From a virus: a stretch of 64,000 bases of DNA. Under the pieces are notes generated by a model. It saw nothing but the letters and a program-made list of their open reading frames with translations, was not told the DNA's origin and did no database searches. Positions 7,786 to 15,216 of this stretch are shown here, piece by piece (the stretch's first letter is position 1; every line of letters begins with the position of its first letter). The stretch is taken from positions 43,581 through 107,580 of the IMG/VR virus record IMGVR_UViG_3300021957_004962; one strand, 5' to 3'. Made by a program: the position numbers and the translations under genes.

Positions 7786-8444
7786 GAGCAACTCATGCTT
7801 TCCTTAATTTGTTCAATAGCCCTAATAGGATCGTCACTTTCAGTAATAGTTCTACCAATAACCAAATAGTCAGCGCCCATGTTATATGCTTCTTGGGCCG
7901 TAACTGCTCTCACTTGTCCTTTATTGCTTCCAATGCCAGGACAGACTGTTATCATATCTTGTGCTAAGGGCTTTACTATTGCTAAGTCTGCAGGGCTACA
8001 TATCATACCACTAAAACCGTGCTTTTGTACTCGTTCGATGTTGTCTCTCCACATTGCGTCTACACCTTTAGGCAAATAGTGCAATATGTTTAACAAGTCA
8101 CTGCCGCTCCAACTGGTGAGATATGTAACGCCCAGTAGTTTAATTTGATTTGAAAATTGTTTAAGTTCTTCAAATACTGCTTCATTATTGTGTGTGCATA
8201 TAGTTGTCATTGTAGCGCCCTTGTCTACAATTTTCTGTACAACTTGCTTTACAGTATTTGGTGTGTCCCATAGTTTACAGTCAACAAATAGTTCTTTACC
8301 TTCTGTATAATCTTTAATGTAAACACTTTGACTCCACAGTGTGTGATTAGTTTTAAATCCGTCTACATGGTGTCTTAATTTTGCCGCCATTTCTAATGCA
8401 TCTAATGGATTAGTATAATCTAATGCGACAATAATTTTACTCAA
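7782..8444 (-). CDS. pyrF: Orotidine 5'-phosphate decarboxylase
   Basis: A 220-residue TIM-barrel decarboxylase. The start [10 protein letters not shown], the catalytic D-x-K-x-x-D tetrad motif in [14 protein letters not shown], and the phosphate-binding [16 protein letters not shown] are all present. It converts OMP to UMP, the last step of pyrimidine synthesis, and depends on PRPP, which the upstream prs could raise. It overlaps the ferredoxin gene by four bases. Confidence 0.88.
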   Translation of the reverse strand: MSKIIVALDYTNPLDALEMAAKLRHHVDGFKTNHTLWSQSVYIKDYTEGKELFVDCKLWDTPNTVKQVVQKIVDKGATMTTICTHNNEAVFEELKQFSNQIKLLGVTYLTSWSGSDLLNILHYLPKGVDAMWRDNIERVQKHGFSGMICSPADLAIVKPLAQDMITVCPGIGSNKGQVRAVTAQEAYNMGADYLVIGRTITESDDPIRAIEQIKESMSCS

Positions 8445-8797
8445 CTGCCTTCTCCTGGATTTTTACTGAACAAATGTAGTTTTGATTTTAATGGATCCCA
8501 TGTACCACCTTTGGGACCATAGTATTTGTGGTCAGGTAGTGGTTCTCTTTTTTCAGTAATTACTGGCCATATATCAGCATATCTTTGATTAATTTCAACC
8601 CATCCTTCAGATTCTGGTGCAGTATCTGGAAATATTGCACCCTCTGGGCATTCTGGCTCACATACCCCACAGTCGATACATTCAACTGGATTAATTACAA
8701 GAGTGTTTTCGCCTTCGTAAAAGCAGTCTACAGGACAAACCTCTACACAATCTGTATGCTTACACAAAATACAAGCATCGTTAACAATATACGTCAA
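8441..8797 (-). CDS. 7Fe-type ferredoxin
   Basis: A 118-residue bacterial ferredoxin. Its N-terminal half has [19 protein letters not shown] and [16 protein letters not shown], the paired cysteine sets of [3Fe-4S][4Fe-4S] FdxA-type ferredoxins. The first set lacks the regular CxxCxxC spacing, as expected for a 3Fe site. The C-terminal extension (60-118) is longer than in minimal ferredoxins. It carries electrons in the cytoplasm; its partner is unknown. Confidence 0.88.
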   Translation of the reverse strand: MTYIVNDACILCKHTDCVEVCPVDCFYEGENTLVINPVECIDCGVCEPECPEGAIFPDTAPESEGWVEINQRYADIWPVITEKREPLPDHKYYGPKGGTWDPLKSKLHLFSKNPGEGS

Positions 8798-8803
8798 TTA
8801 AGT

Positions 8804-9097
8804 TTAATCCTTACTTGCTTCTGCTAAAAACTGATTTATAATATCAACTTTTTTATTTCTTTGATCTATTTCTATTCCCAATTCATCTGTAGCTAGATCA
8901 ATTAGCTGTTTTTTATTTAACTTATTTAAGCTACGTACAGTATGTTTGTTAGATTCGTTAGTAATTTTTTCTCTTGGACTAATAACCAATGCGTTAGTAG
9001 CCGTGGCATTTTTAAATACATTAACTACTTCATCCATTGCTTCTTTTTGATTAGATTCTGTTGAATTATAACCAAAGAGTTTGTTAATCCATTTCAT
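8804..9097 (-). CDS. Small protein with SAP/HeH-like C-terminus
   Basis: 97 residues. The last 45 (VRSLNKLNKKQLIDLATDEL and on) have the two-helix spacing of SAP/HeH DNA-binding motifs. The first part is low complexity. AAGGA lies before the ATG. The fold assignment is tentative. Confidence 0.6.
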   Translation of the reverse strand: MKWINKLFGYNSTESNQKEAMDEVVNVFKNATATNALVISPREKITNESNKHTVRSLNKLNKKQLIDLATDELGIEIDQRNKKVDIINQFLAEASKD

Positions 9098-9109
9098 AAT
9101 ATTTTTCCT

Positions 9110-9559
9110 TTATATATCGCCCATGTATACGCCAGTTTCATTACCAACAGTACATTCTACAGATGCAATCCAACAACGATTATCAGTATTTCTTTTAATA
9201 TAGATGCTTCCATAACTCAGAACTTCTTTTGCAAACGCATGTACACCAGTGCCGTCTACTTCAAAAAGTTTTAGCAGGTCTAACTTTTCCATATTTCGAA
9301 ACTCGTCAAGATAAGGATCTGCTATGTCTACTATTACAGTGTTACGCCATCTGGTGAATAACCAGTCTTCCAACCAGTTAAAACTGCTTATAACTTCAAG
9401 ATTTTCATCAACATCATGGCATGCAATTGTAATTTTAAAGTTTAAAGTGTGACCAGTTAGGTGTCTTTTTGGATTTTCAGTTTCCATATTTTCGAATACT
9501 CGAAATGCAACTGACAAATTATACTCATCACCATAAGTTTTAACTTGAAAATGTGGCAT
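9110..9559 (-). CDS. QueD/PTPS-like paralogue, degenerate site
   Basis: 149 residues, clearly related to the neighbour at 9559-10011 (shared KTYG, SxxFRxF, DREDPYL-like DIADPYLDEF, TDNRCW near the end). It resembles 6-pyruvoyl-tetrahydropterin synthase / 6-carboxy-tetrahydropterin synthase, but the cysteine-containing stretch is replaced by KRHLTGHTLNF. Loss of the catalytic cysteine suggests a changed or structural role. The genes overlap by one base. Confidence 0.65.
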   Translation of the reverse strand: MPHFQVKTYGDEYNLSVAFRVFENMETENPKRHLTGHTLNFKITIACHDVDENLEVISSFNWLEDWLFTRWRNTVIVDIADPYLDEFRNMEKLDLLKLFEVDGTGVHAFAKEVLSYGSIYIKRNTDNRCWIASVECTVGNETGVYMGDI

Positions 9560-10011
9560 TATTTCTCCATTTCATAAATTGCTGAGTTTGCGCCGTGTTC
9601 ACTACATTCAGCACTCACACAATAACAACGATTGTCTGTGGCTTCACGTATTAATTTATCTGCAAATTTACATGCGTGTTCTGCAAACTTTTCTGCACCA
9701 ACTCCATCTAGAACCGTAACTTCACATAACCCCATACTCTCAAGTTCAGAAAACTTATATAAGTATGGATCTTCACGATCAATTACTGTCTTGTGATCAA
9801 ATGTATCTTCCAACCACTTCTTGAGTGGCTTCAATCCACCGAAGTCAACAGCCCAGTTTTTGTTATCTAGTTCGTCGCATCCAAACGTAAACTTGAATGC
9901 CAAACTATATCCATGTAAAAACTTGCAATGTGAATGATCTGCATGTGGTTGACGGAATACTGCACTTAGTCCAATGTTGTGTCCGTATGTTTTTGTGCTA
10001 TAATAAGCCAT
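9559..10011 (-). CDS. QueD/6-pyruvoyl-tetrahydropterin synthase-like protein
   Basis: 150 residues of the T-fold pterin synthase type. HSHCKFLHGYSLAFKF (about 25-40) holds the catalytic Cys and a His-Gly ligand motif, though the usual HGH is HGY. VDREDPYL and SAECSEHGAN follow, the late Glu and His matching the family active site. In phages these proteins go with queuosine or archaeosine-like modification of tRNA or DNA; no other pathway gene is visible here. Confidence 0.7.
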   Translation of the reverse strand: MAYYSTKTYGHNIGLSAVFRQPHADHSHCKFLHGYSLAFKFTFGCDELDNKNWAVDFGGLKPLKKWLEDTFDHKTVIDREDPYLYKFSELESMGLCEVTVLDGVGAEKFAEHACKFADKLIREATDNRCYCVSAECSEHGANSAIYEMEK

Positions 10012-10089
10012 AATTTCTCCTTATGATGTGTTAGGAGCGGAGTCTTTATAGTGGGTCGATCCTTTTTTAGTCCACTGTACTATATTTAT
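10012..10089 (-). promoter_or_regulatory. Late-like promoter and structured leader of the QueD pair
   Basis: AATAAATA at 10089-10083 is followed by a leader of about 70 bases containing a GTGG/CCAC stem and AAGGAG just before the ATG at 10011. The motif overlaps the stop of the exonuclease gene. Confidence 0.4.
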
Positions 10090-10628
10090 TGCTGTACACA
10101 TAGTAGTTTTTGATGTGCTATTTGAATTGCTTTTGCTTGATAGTAACTATCAGCAAGTGCATTATGTAAATCTTGTTGCATAGTTTTACGTGGATCACTT
10201 GGCAATATACTGATAAATGTTCTTGCATCTTTTACTTGCCAGAAGTTATAAGGAATTGGAATACCTTTTGATCGGTACATATCTTCAATAATAGTTAAAT
10301 CAAATCCATATCCCCACCCCCAGATTGTATCAGCACCAACAAGCCATTTACTAAGAGCAGTTAACATTGCCTCCATACTAACTCGGTCACCATTATCACC
10401 AAATGCTTCTTCTTTTACTTTGGGATCTTGTTTACCCCACCATTCAATTGTTGAGTCGGTAACTGTTCGACCAAGAGCGTCTTGTTCGTCAATATCTAAT
10501 TTATAGTAAAACTCGTCATATGGTTCATTATCGTTATTCGGATTAAACTTAACACCGCCAACTGTCAGCACTGTACAGTGTGGGTCGGTTGCCAATGTTT
10601 CTAAATCAATCATTGCGTGAATTGGCAT
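10086..10628 (-). CDS. DexA-like 3'-5' exonuclease
   Basis: 180 residues of the DEDD exonuclease type, close in layout to T4 DexA / Rv2179c-like proteins: AMIDLETLAT (first Asp-Glu), DALGRTVTDSTIEWW, WGWGYGFDLTIIEDMY (second Asp), and HNALADSYYQA (final Asp pair with His). I chose ATG 10628 because GGAGGAAAA lies directly upstream. It probably degrades DNA or trims RNA 3' ends. Confidence 0.82.
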   Translation of the reverse strand: MPIHAMIDLETLATDPHCTVLTVGGVKFNPNNDNEPYDEFYYKLDIDEQDALGRTVTDSTIEWWGKQDPKVKEEAFGDNGDRVSMEAMLTALSKWLVGADTIWGWGYGFDLTIIEDMYRSKGIPIPYNFWQVKDARTFISILPSDPRKTMQQDLHNALADSYYQAKAIQIAHQKLLCVQQ

Positions 10629-10758
10629 TTTTCCTCCAGTTTTCATATTGTATCCATAGTATACAATGTATTGCTAAAGAAAGCAAGTTAAAAGATAACA
10701 AACTTATCCAAAGATTAAAGGCAAAGAATATGCAAACTGGATAGTCCCACCATTTCAT
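10606..10758 (-). CDS. Small membrane protein
   Basis: A 50-residue ORF starting by TAATG overlap with the stop of the upstream gene and ending inside the exonuclease start. It begins MKWWDYPVCIFFAFNLWISL and has two hydrophobic stretches before a charged tail (YENWRKNANSRND). Position and translational coupling support it; function unknown. Confidence 0.6.
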   Translation of the reverse strand: MKWWDYPVCIFFAFNLWISLLSFNLLSLAIHCILWIQYENWRKNANSRND

Positions 10759-11108
10759 TATCGTCTCATACTCGCAATATCTTTTGCATCTTCTTTTTTA
10801 TCGGCGAAGATAGGAACCATATTTGATTTATGCATCGTGGCAATACCAAGTAACTGTCTCTCTCCACTGTATGTCATACTTTCTTTAGCAGGACCATGTC
10901 CAGCAATCTGATTACTAAGCTCTACTTCTTGTGTAGTACTGTAATCAGGTATTTCGTTAGTGTGTTTGGTTTTAGATTTACCCACGCCCATTTTAGCTAA
11001 CCATTTTTCATGCTCTGCGTTTGCCTTTATTGTTTTGGCGTTGACTTTTTTCTTTTTACGATTGTACTGTGTAGTGGTCATGTATGGACCAACTAAATGC
11101 ATACTCAT
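10758..11108 (-). CDS. Conserved marine phage small protein
   Basis: 116 residues, basic. MHLVGPYMTT at the start and GIATMHKSNMVP ... DIASMRR at the end are hallmarks of a recurrent marine phage protein of unknown function. GGAG lies eight bases before the ATG. Confidence 0.75.
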   Translation of the reverse strand: MSMHLVGPYMTTTQYNRKKKKVNAKTIKANAEHEKWLAKMGVGKSKTKHTNEIPDYSTTQEVELSNQIAGHGPAKESMTYSGERQLLGIATMHKSNMVPIFADKKEDAKDIASMRR

Positions 11109-11156
11109 GTTTACTCTCCAGCGTAAATTATTGTTTCTTACGGTATAGCGTAAATG

Positions 11157-11702
11157 TTAATTTAACATTTGATAGCGAATACGAAAGGTTTTCCATTGCC
11201 CTACACGTAACCGTTCACCTTGTGCTCGGTTAACACGAAAGCTAACATTTCTACCGTCAATATTATAAGTGATATCATACTCATTAATAACCCTGGTACT
11301 AACATATTGATAGGTAGTATTACATTGTCTCTGCGTACGATATCCAGTAATTACACGCTGTCCTTGTGAATTATTGGCCCCTACAATACCACCAATTACT
11401 GCACCTGCAGCGGCGCCTTTATCTTTTCCAGTAACACCTTTACCAAGTAATCCACCAATAATCATGCCTGCAAGTGCATTGGCACCAGCATCACCGCCGC
11501 CAGCTTGACCGTAAATTGGTACATCAACATTTTGACAACTTTGTTGTGGCTGTTGTTGTCGTACTTGAGTATATACTGGTGTAATATGTTTTACAATACC
11601 CTGTGTTTGATAACTACTATTTGCCATTGCAGACAATGGCATTGTTGTACATCCTGCTACTGTCAAAAATGACATTGCTAATAATGTTTTAACTACTTTC
11701 AT
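11157..11702 (-). CDS. Glycine-zipper outer-membrane lipoprotein
   Basis: 181 residues. The N-terminus MKVVKTLLAMSFLTVAGC is a lipoprotein signal with a lipobox ending at Cys18. A glycine-rich double segment (AGANALAGMIIGGLLGKG and GAAAGAVIGGIVGA) matches the 2TM glycine-zipper domain of SlyB/17-kDa-antigen lipoproteins. The C-terminal part is a beta-rich domain (VITGYRTQRQCNTTYQ). ATG 11702 has AAGGAG upstream. It would sit in the host envelope, perhaps affecting superinfection or stability. Confidence 0.8.
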   Translation of the reverse strand: MKVVKTLLAMSFLTVAGCTTMPLSAMANSSYQTQGIVKHITPVYTQVRQQQPQQSCQNVDVPIYGQAGGGDAGANALAGMIIGGLLGKGVTGKDKGAAAGAVIGGIVGANNSQGQRVITGYRTQRQCNTTYQYVSTRVINEYDITYNIDGRNVSFRVNRAQGERLRVGQWKTFRIRYQMLN

Positions 11703-11862
11703 TTTCTTCTCCTTGAATTGGATACACCATCTTACCAGTATCGTCAATAACATGTCGTAGAGGTTCATCAATTTTAAATGGACCTTGACATAATGCAATA
11801 GCATCATGTAATTCACTAGCCATAGCAAATACTTTGTTTGAGGTATCAACAACACTATACAT
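11689..11862 (-). CDS. Small hypothetical protein
   Basis: A 57-residue ORF (MYSVVDTSNKVFAMASELHD and on) with AGGAG six bases before ATG 11862. It ends 14 bases inside the lipoprotein gene in another frame, a typical coupled pair. No family recognised. Confidence 0.65.
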   Translation of the reverse strand: MYSVVDTSNKVFAMASELHDAIALCQGPFKIDEPLRHVIDDTGKMVYPIQGEENESS

Positions 11863-11880
11863 TTTTTCTCCTATAAAACT

Positions 11881-11909
11881 AACTTAACACTACTATAAGT
11901 CTTTGTCAA
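11881..11909 (-). promoter_or_regulatory. Sigma70-like promoter for the lipoprotein operon
   Basis: TTGACA (11909-11904), 17-base spacer, TAAGTT (11886-11881), about 19 bases before the ATG at 11862. The -10 is a weak match. Confidence 0.5.
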
Positions 11910-12090
11910 CATATTTTGTTTTATTATACACAGGCTCTTGAAAATCAGTGGTAATTTCTAAATCGTCCGCAAGGCTGCTATTCCGGGAAATTAGTTTCTC
12001 CATTATCGCTAATGCAGTATCCTTATCCGGCAAACACTCATATAAAATTTTGCTTGTTGAAGTTTGTTTTATTTGATATATATCAAACAT
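11893..12090 (-). CDS. Small hypothetical protein
   Basis: 65 residues from MFDIYQIKQTS. The longer reading from 12135 would overlap, out of frame, the 30-codon ORF just upstream, so ATG 12090 is preferred. Hydrophilic, no known domain. Confidence 0.55.
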   Translation of the reverse strand: MFDIYQIKQTSTSKILYECLPDKDTALAIMEKLISRNSSLADDLEITTDFQEPVYNKTKYVDKDL

Positions 12091-12091
12091 T

Positions 12092-12184
12092 TCATAACCC
12101 TGTAATCCAGTGTGTGCAGTCATCGCACGGATCATCTCGCCAATTTTTATCAGTAATTATGTAGTCCTCACTATCACGATTCAT
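12092..12184 (-). CDS. Very small CxxC protein
   Basis: A 30-codon ORF, MNRDSEDYIITDKNWRDDPC with a CDDC pair, ending at TGA one base before the next start. Its place between a promoter and a coupled gene favours translation. Too short to be sure. Confidence 0.35.
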   Translation of the reverse strand: MNRDSEDYIITDKNWRDDPCDDCTHWITGL

Positions 12185-12205
12185 CGTTCTTTATTTAATG
12201 TTAAA

Positions 12206-12244
12206 TAGACATATAGTAATACACTACTATAATTAAATAGTCAA
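12206..12244. promoter_or_regulatory. Divergent pair of sigma70-like promoters
   Basis: Minus strand: TTGACT (12244-12239), 17-base spacer, TATTAC (12221-12216), for the genes at 11893-12184. Plus strand, interleaved: TAGACA (12206-12211), 16-base spacer, TATAAT (12228-12233), for the DUF3307 gene at 12258. The two would exclude each other. Confidence 0.5.
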
Positions 12245-12257
12245 TAGAAAGTTATAT

Positions 12258-12617
12258 ATGAGTACAATATTATTATTCCTCTTAATGATAAAGCATGCAA
12301 TAGCAGACTTAGCATTACAACATCGACATTATAATAAAGGAGACAAGGGGTCACTTAAAGATAGTAGAAATTATCTACATGCTCTGGACCATGCAGTACT
12401 GACCGGATTAGTAGTACTAGTTCTAGTAGGGCTGCCCACTGCTATTGCCCTTTCTTTACTAGATTTTGTGTTACATTTTGTTATAGACTATGCAAAAACA
12501 ACTTACATAAACCGTAAGAAATTAACAATGAAATCTCAGAAATTTTGGACTTTGCAAAGTATTGATCAAATTGCACATATGGTCTGTTACTTGTTTTATG
12601 TTATTGTGGCTTTGTAA
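12258..12617 (+). CDS. DUF3307-like membrane protein
   Basis: 119 residues, three to four membrane segments. It matches the DUF3307 pattern: HAIADLALQHR near the start, NYLHALDHAVLTGL in the middle, FVIDYAKTTYI, and a closing FWTLQSIDQIAHM. It is one of the few plus-strand genes, converges with 12646, and looks like a separately acquired unit. Function unknown. Confidence 0.65.
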   Translation: MSTILLFLLMIKHAIADLALQHRHYNKGDKGSLKDSRNYLHALDHAVLTGLVVLVLVGLPTAIALSLLDFVLHFVIDYAKTTYINRKKLTMKSQKFWTLQSIDQIAHMVCYLFYVIVAL

Positions 12618-12645
12618 ATTTCTTTAACTTATCTTTCATTAGTTT

Positions 12646-12994
12646 CTAATCCCAAGGACTGCTATACTTTTCTTTTTTGGGCTTGGCAGGCTCTGGCTGT
12701 TTTGGTTCAGGTTTTTCCAAGGAGCTTTGCTTTGAGTCTCTCTGCTTCTGTGATTTCTGATTTGATTTGAGACTCTTTAGATACCGTTGGTCCTTGAGTA
12801 AGGCTTCTTCTGAGGTCAGCACTTTTGATACGGAGTCTTTGGATTTCTTTGGTTTCGTCCATCCTCGGTGTGGGAAGAACTGGCTTCTGGGGATTTTGTG
12901 CTTCCCAGATGCGTCCTCGTATATCACGTACTCGCTGTTCCAGTCTATCAATATCACTCCTATCAATTGGGGTAGGTTTAAACCAGTTGAACAT
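12646..12994 (-). CDS. Two overlapping frames, possibly one frameshifted gene
   Basis: Frame A (12994-12707, 95 residues) starts MFNWFKPTPIDRSDIDRLEQ and is an arginine/glutamate-rich helix. Frame B (12966-12646, 106 residues) ends in a Pro/Glu/Lys tail with KYSSPWD. They are offset by +1 and share about 260 bases. At the end of frame A the sequence GGAAAAACC stops frame A, and a +1 shift there would fuse the helical part to the proline-rich tail. This is either programmed frameshifting, an assembly indel, or two overlapping genes. Confidence 0.5.
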
Positions 12995-12999
12995 AATCG

Positions 13000-13006
13000 T
13001 ATTTAT
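13000..13006 (-). promoter_or_regulatory. Late-like promoter motif five bases before ATG
   Basis: AATAAATA, then CGATT, then ATG 12994. By T4 late-promoter geometry transcription would start at the start codon. Confidence 0.45.
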
Positions 13007-13018
13007 TTAAAATTTACT

Positions 13019-13047
13019 CAAAAAAAAGACATTACCGAAGTAATGCC
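13019..13047 (-). terminator. Intrinsic terminator with UUCG loop
   Basis: On the minus strand CATTAC/GTAATG closes a TTCG tetraloop and is followed by seven or more T. It ends the small gene 13072-13245. Confidence 0.85.
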
Positions 13048-13071
13048 TTGTAGTCGAGTAGTTCTGATTTA

Positions 13072-13245
13072 CTATTTAATTTTAGATCCAGCTGTAATTT
13101 CACCGTTATTATCAATAGCTAATACATTTTGTGCTATCATCCCATCAATAGCAGCTTCAATGCCGTCACGAATTCCTTTTCGGTAACCCATGTAACATAT
13201 TAATAATGCCAATGCACATCCAATATATGGTTCATATCCAGCCAT
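13072..13245 (-). CDS. Small single-pass membrane protein
   Basis: 57 residues: one membrane segment (GCALALLICYMGYRKG) then a charged GIEAAIDGMIAQN helix. It has its own good promoter and terminator, so it is a monocistronic unit. Function unknown; similar small proteins occur in marine phages. Confidence 0.7.
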   Translation of the reverse strand: MAGYEPYIGCALALLICYMGYRKGIRDGIEAAIDGMIAQNVLAIDNNGEITAGSKIK

Positions 13246-13284
13246 TTAATCATCCTAACTCATTATGTTATTTGTTATACATCT

Positions 13285-13313
13285 AATATAGTATACTTAT
13301 CCGTATAAGTCAA
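13285..13313 (-). promoter_or_regulatory. Sigma70-like promoter
   Basis: TTGACT (13313-13308), 17-base spacer, TATATT (13290-13285), 40 bases before ATG 13245. Confidence 0.7.
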
Positions 13314-13324
13314 GAGATAGCCGT

Positions 13325-13347
13325 AAAAAAAGGCTCCGAAGAGCCTT
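13325..13347 (-). terminator. Intrinsic terminator after the porin gene
   Basis: Minus strand: a perfect 7-bp stem AAGGCTC/GAGCCTT, UUCG tetraloop, then seven T. Confidence 0.9.
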
Positions 13348-13368
13348 AATTTATTTTATGTTTTTAAC

Positions 13369-14139
13369 TTAGAAGTTAAAGCTAAGTCCAACTGTTGGAG
13401 TTAAATCTTCACTATCCAAATTGTAGTTTGTGCCTGCTGAAAATTCTACACCTTCAGACATAGTATATGTATACTCAGCACCAATGTTCTGTAATAGGTC
13501 ATCTTGATCACCATTTAGGTAAGATTCGATGCTACCTGTTTTTGCTACTGTTTCAAAGCCAAACATTTCTGCATCCATGTCATATGTTGCAGCGCCGCCG
13601 ATTAATGCTACACCAAGATCTTGGTCTGCAACTTCCGCACCTAGTACAACATTATCTGTATCGAGATTCATATCAACACTTGCTGTTACTACATCGCCTA
13701 ATGTGTAAGCACCTTGAACGTTGCTGATATCTGTGATATCGCTTGTCCAGTCAGTAAAACCAATTGCTACACTTGCTGCACCTACTGATAATTGTAGTGA
13801 TTCAGTCATTGCTGGCGCTGCTAGTGTTTGTTCGCCTTCTGCACCTGGCATAAGACTATTGTCATCACCAAATGCCATTGATACGCCACTTACTGACGTT
13901 CCAACTGTCCAGTTGTCAAGTTTTAGGTTGCCGCCATCTGTAGCACTAAAGTCCAGTGCTACGCCGCCTAATGCTGAGTCAACATCAACGTCGACTCCCA
14001 TTTTTCCGCCCCAGTCGCCTGAAGTCTGTTCACTAAAGTCTAGTGAAACTTCTCCGCCGATTGTAGCATCTTGTGCAAATACATTAGTACTGAGTACCAT
14101 TGTGCCTGCTGTTAAAATTGCTAATACACGATTCATCAT
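13369..14139 (-). CDS. Outer-membrane porin-like beta-barrel
   Basis: 256 residues. A clear Sec signal (MMNRVLAILTAGTMVLSTNV, cleavage after VFA) is followed by alternating beta-strands rich in Gly, Asp and Ser. It ends in VGLSFNF, whose terminal Phe is the outer-membrane insertion signal recognised by BamA. There are no cytoplasmic domains. It probably forms a small barrel in the host outer membrane during infection, which could alter nutrient entry or receptor display. It has its own promoter, 5' hairpin and terminator, suggesting strong independent expression. Confidence 0.8.
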   Translation of the reverse strand: MMNRVLAILTAGTMVLSTNVFAQDATIGGEVSLDFSEQTSGDWGGKMGVDVDVDSALGGVALDFSATDGGNLKLDNWTVGTSVSGVSMAFGDDNSLMPGAEGEQTLAAPAMTESLQLSVGAASVAIGFTDWTSDITDISNVQGAYTLGDVVTASVDMNLDTDNVVLGAEVADQDLGVALIGGAATYDMDAEMFGFETVAKTGSIESYLNGDQDDLLQNIGAEYTYTMSEGVEFSAGTNYNLDSEDLTPTVGLSFNF

Positions 14140-14154
14140 ATTTTCCCTGTTCGT

Positions 14155-14180
14155 AAAAAAAACAACTGGTAATCAGTTGC
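14155..14180 (-). promoter_or_regulatory. Hairpin with T8 tract at the 5' end of porin mRNA
   Basis: CAACTG/CAGTTG stem with a 5-base loop followed by eight T, between the predicted start site (about 14182) and the ATG at 14139. It is either a 5'-terminal stabilising hairpin, as on ompA mRNA, or an attenuator. Confidence 0.6.
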
Positions 14181-14188
14181 TTCATATA

Positions 14189-14217
14189 TATTTAACACTT
14201 TCTTGGTTAAAAGTCAA
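14189..14217 (-). promoter_or_regulatory. Sigma70-like promoter for the porin
   Basis: TTGACT (14217-14212), 17-base spacer, TAAATA (14194-14189). The predicted transcript begins at the foot of the hairpin at 14180. Confidence 0.6.
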
Positions 14218-14290
14218 CTTTCATAGTAAGTTAACTAAAGTTTGTTGCAAATATGCAACGCCTGTGTTACTGATACATTACCAATTATCA

Positions 14291-15214
14291 CTAACTTATT
14301 TTTTTATAAAAATCTATTACACGATCTATTCTATTTTCCATTGTATTATCTGTATTGTCAGCAATAGAACATAAAAAATCTTTACCCACTGATGTTGTGA
14401 AATGGATGAAGCTAATTGGTAACCAATCATATTTTGATTTATCAAATATCGCATGGTCCAATTCAGAATTATTTCTTACTATGATATTACTAGACCAGTT
14501 AAGTAACTCTGGGAGAGAATCGTATTCTGCTAATTGTGAAATTACTTCACAAAATAATACTTCGTCATCTGCTTTAAATCCATGTTGCTGACATTGTATA
14601 TATCTTAACAAAAATTTAGTTTTGTTCCAAAATGTTTTGTCAAATGAAACCACACCTGTATTACACTGTACACAATTACTGATCTGTTTATATCTAGAGT
14701 GTTCTTCATACCTACTTTTATAATACTGATTAAGTAAATCATATTTAGGAGATCTCGGTTTGTCATAAGTTACTTGTAATTTATAACTATCTGTAAAAAT
14801 AGATTTATAAGAATCTTTTTTAAAAATAAACGGAACTACGTCTATGTCTAAATAAGCTACTTGGTCATAACCCAGTTCATTAAAAAGATAATCTATCAGC
14901 AAAAATGCATAATGATACACATCTTCAAATCCAGTTCTTTTTAAATTATGTTTTTCCCAAAGGCTGTTTAAGAAATCTATATCGTTAAAAAACTTGTAGT
15001 CTGCTCCTACATGGTCTGCATACGCATTTTGTTTTGCACATACGTAATCTGTATGTTTACCTCTATATCCTTGAGTAGAAGTTTCTTCTTGATAAGGAAA
15101 AAACTCACCTGGAAAACGTACAGGCTGCTGAAGGAAAAAGCCACTGTTCTCTTGAAATATATCTATAAAGCAAGAAAAAACACATTGTTTTTTAGAAGTC
15201 ATATCTTTACTCAT
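14291..15214 (-). CDS. Glycosyltransferase (GT-A-like)
   Basis: 307 residues. The DxD-type metal site is in QVAYLDIDVVPFIF (about 118-131), within an order (Cys-rich start, then NAYADHVGADYKFFNDIDF) seen in nucleotide-sugar transferases. It is immediately downstream of the sulfotransferase. Likely roles are host-surface or virion glycan modification. Confidence 0.65.
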   Translation of the reverse strand: MSKDMTSKKQCVFSCFIDIFQENSGFFLQQPVRFPGEFFPYQEETSTQGYRGKHTDYVCAKQNAYADHVGADYKFFNDIDFLNSLWEKHNLKRTGFEDVYHYAFLLIDYLFNELGYDQVAYLDIDVVPFIFKKDSYKSIFTDSYKLQVTYDKPRSPKYDLLNQYYKSRYEEHSRYKQISNCVQCNTGVVSFDKTFWNKTKFLLRYIQCQQHGFKADDEVLFCEVISQLAEYDSLPELLNWSSNIIVRNNSELDHAIFDKSKYDWLPISFIHFTTSVGKDFLCSIADNTDNTMENRIDRVIDFYKKIS

Positions 15215-15216
15215 GT

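Noticed and set aside
11703-11855. Long N-terminal extension of the lipoprotein ORF
   Set aside because: ATG 11702 has AAGGAG and a textbook signal; the upstream bases belong to the 57-residue gene in another frame.
13721-14374. 217-codon plus-strand ORF opposite the porin
   Set aside because: A shadow of porin codon usage, with no ribosome site and covering promoter and terminator signals.
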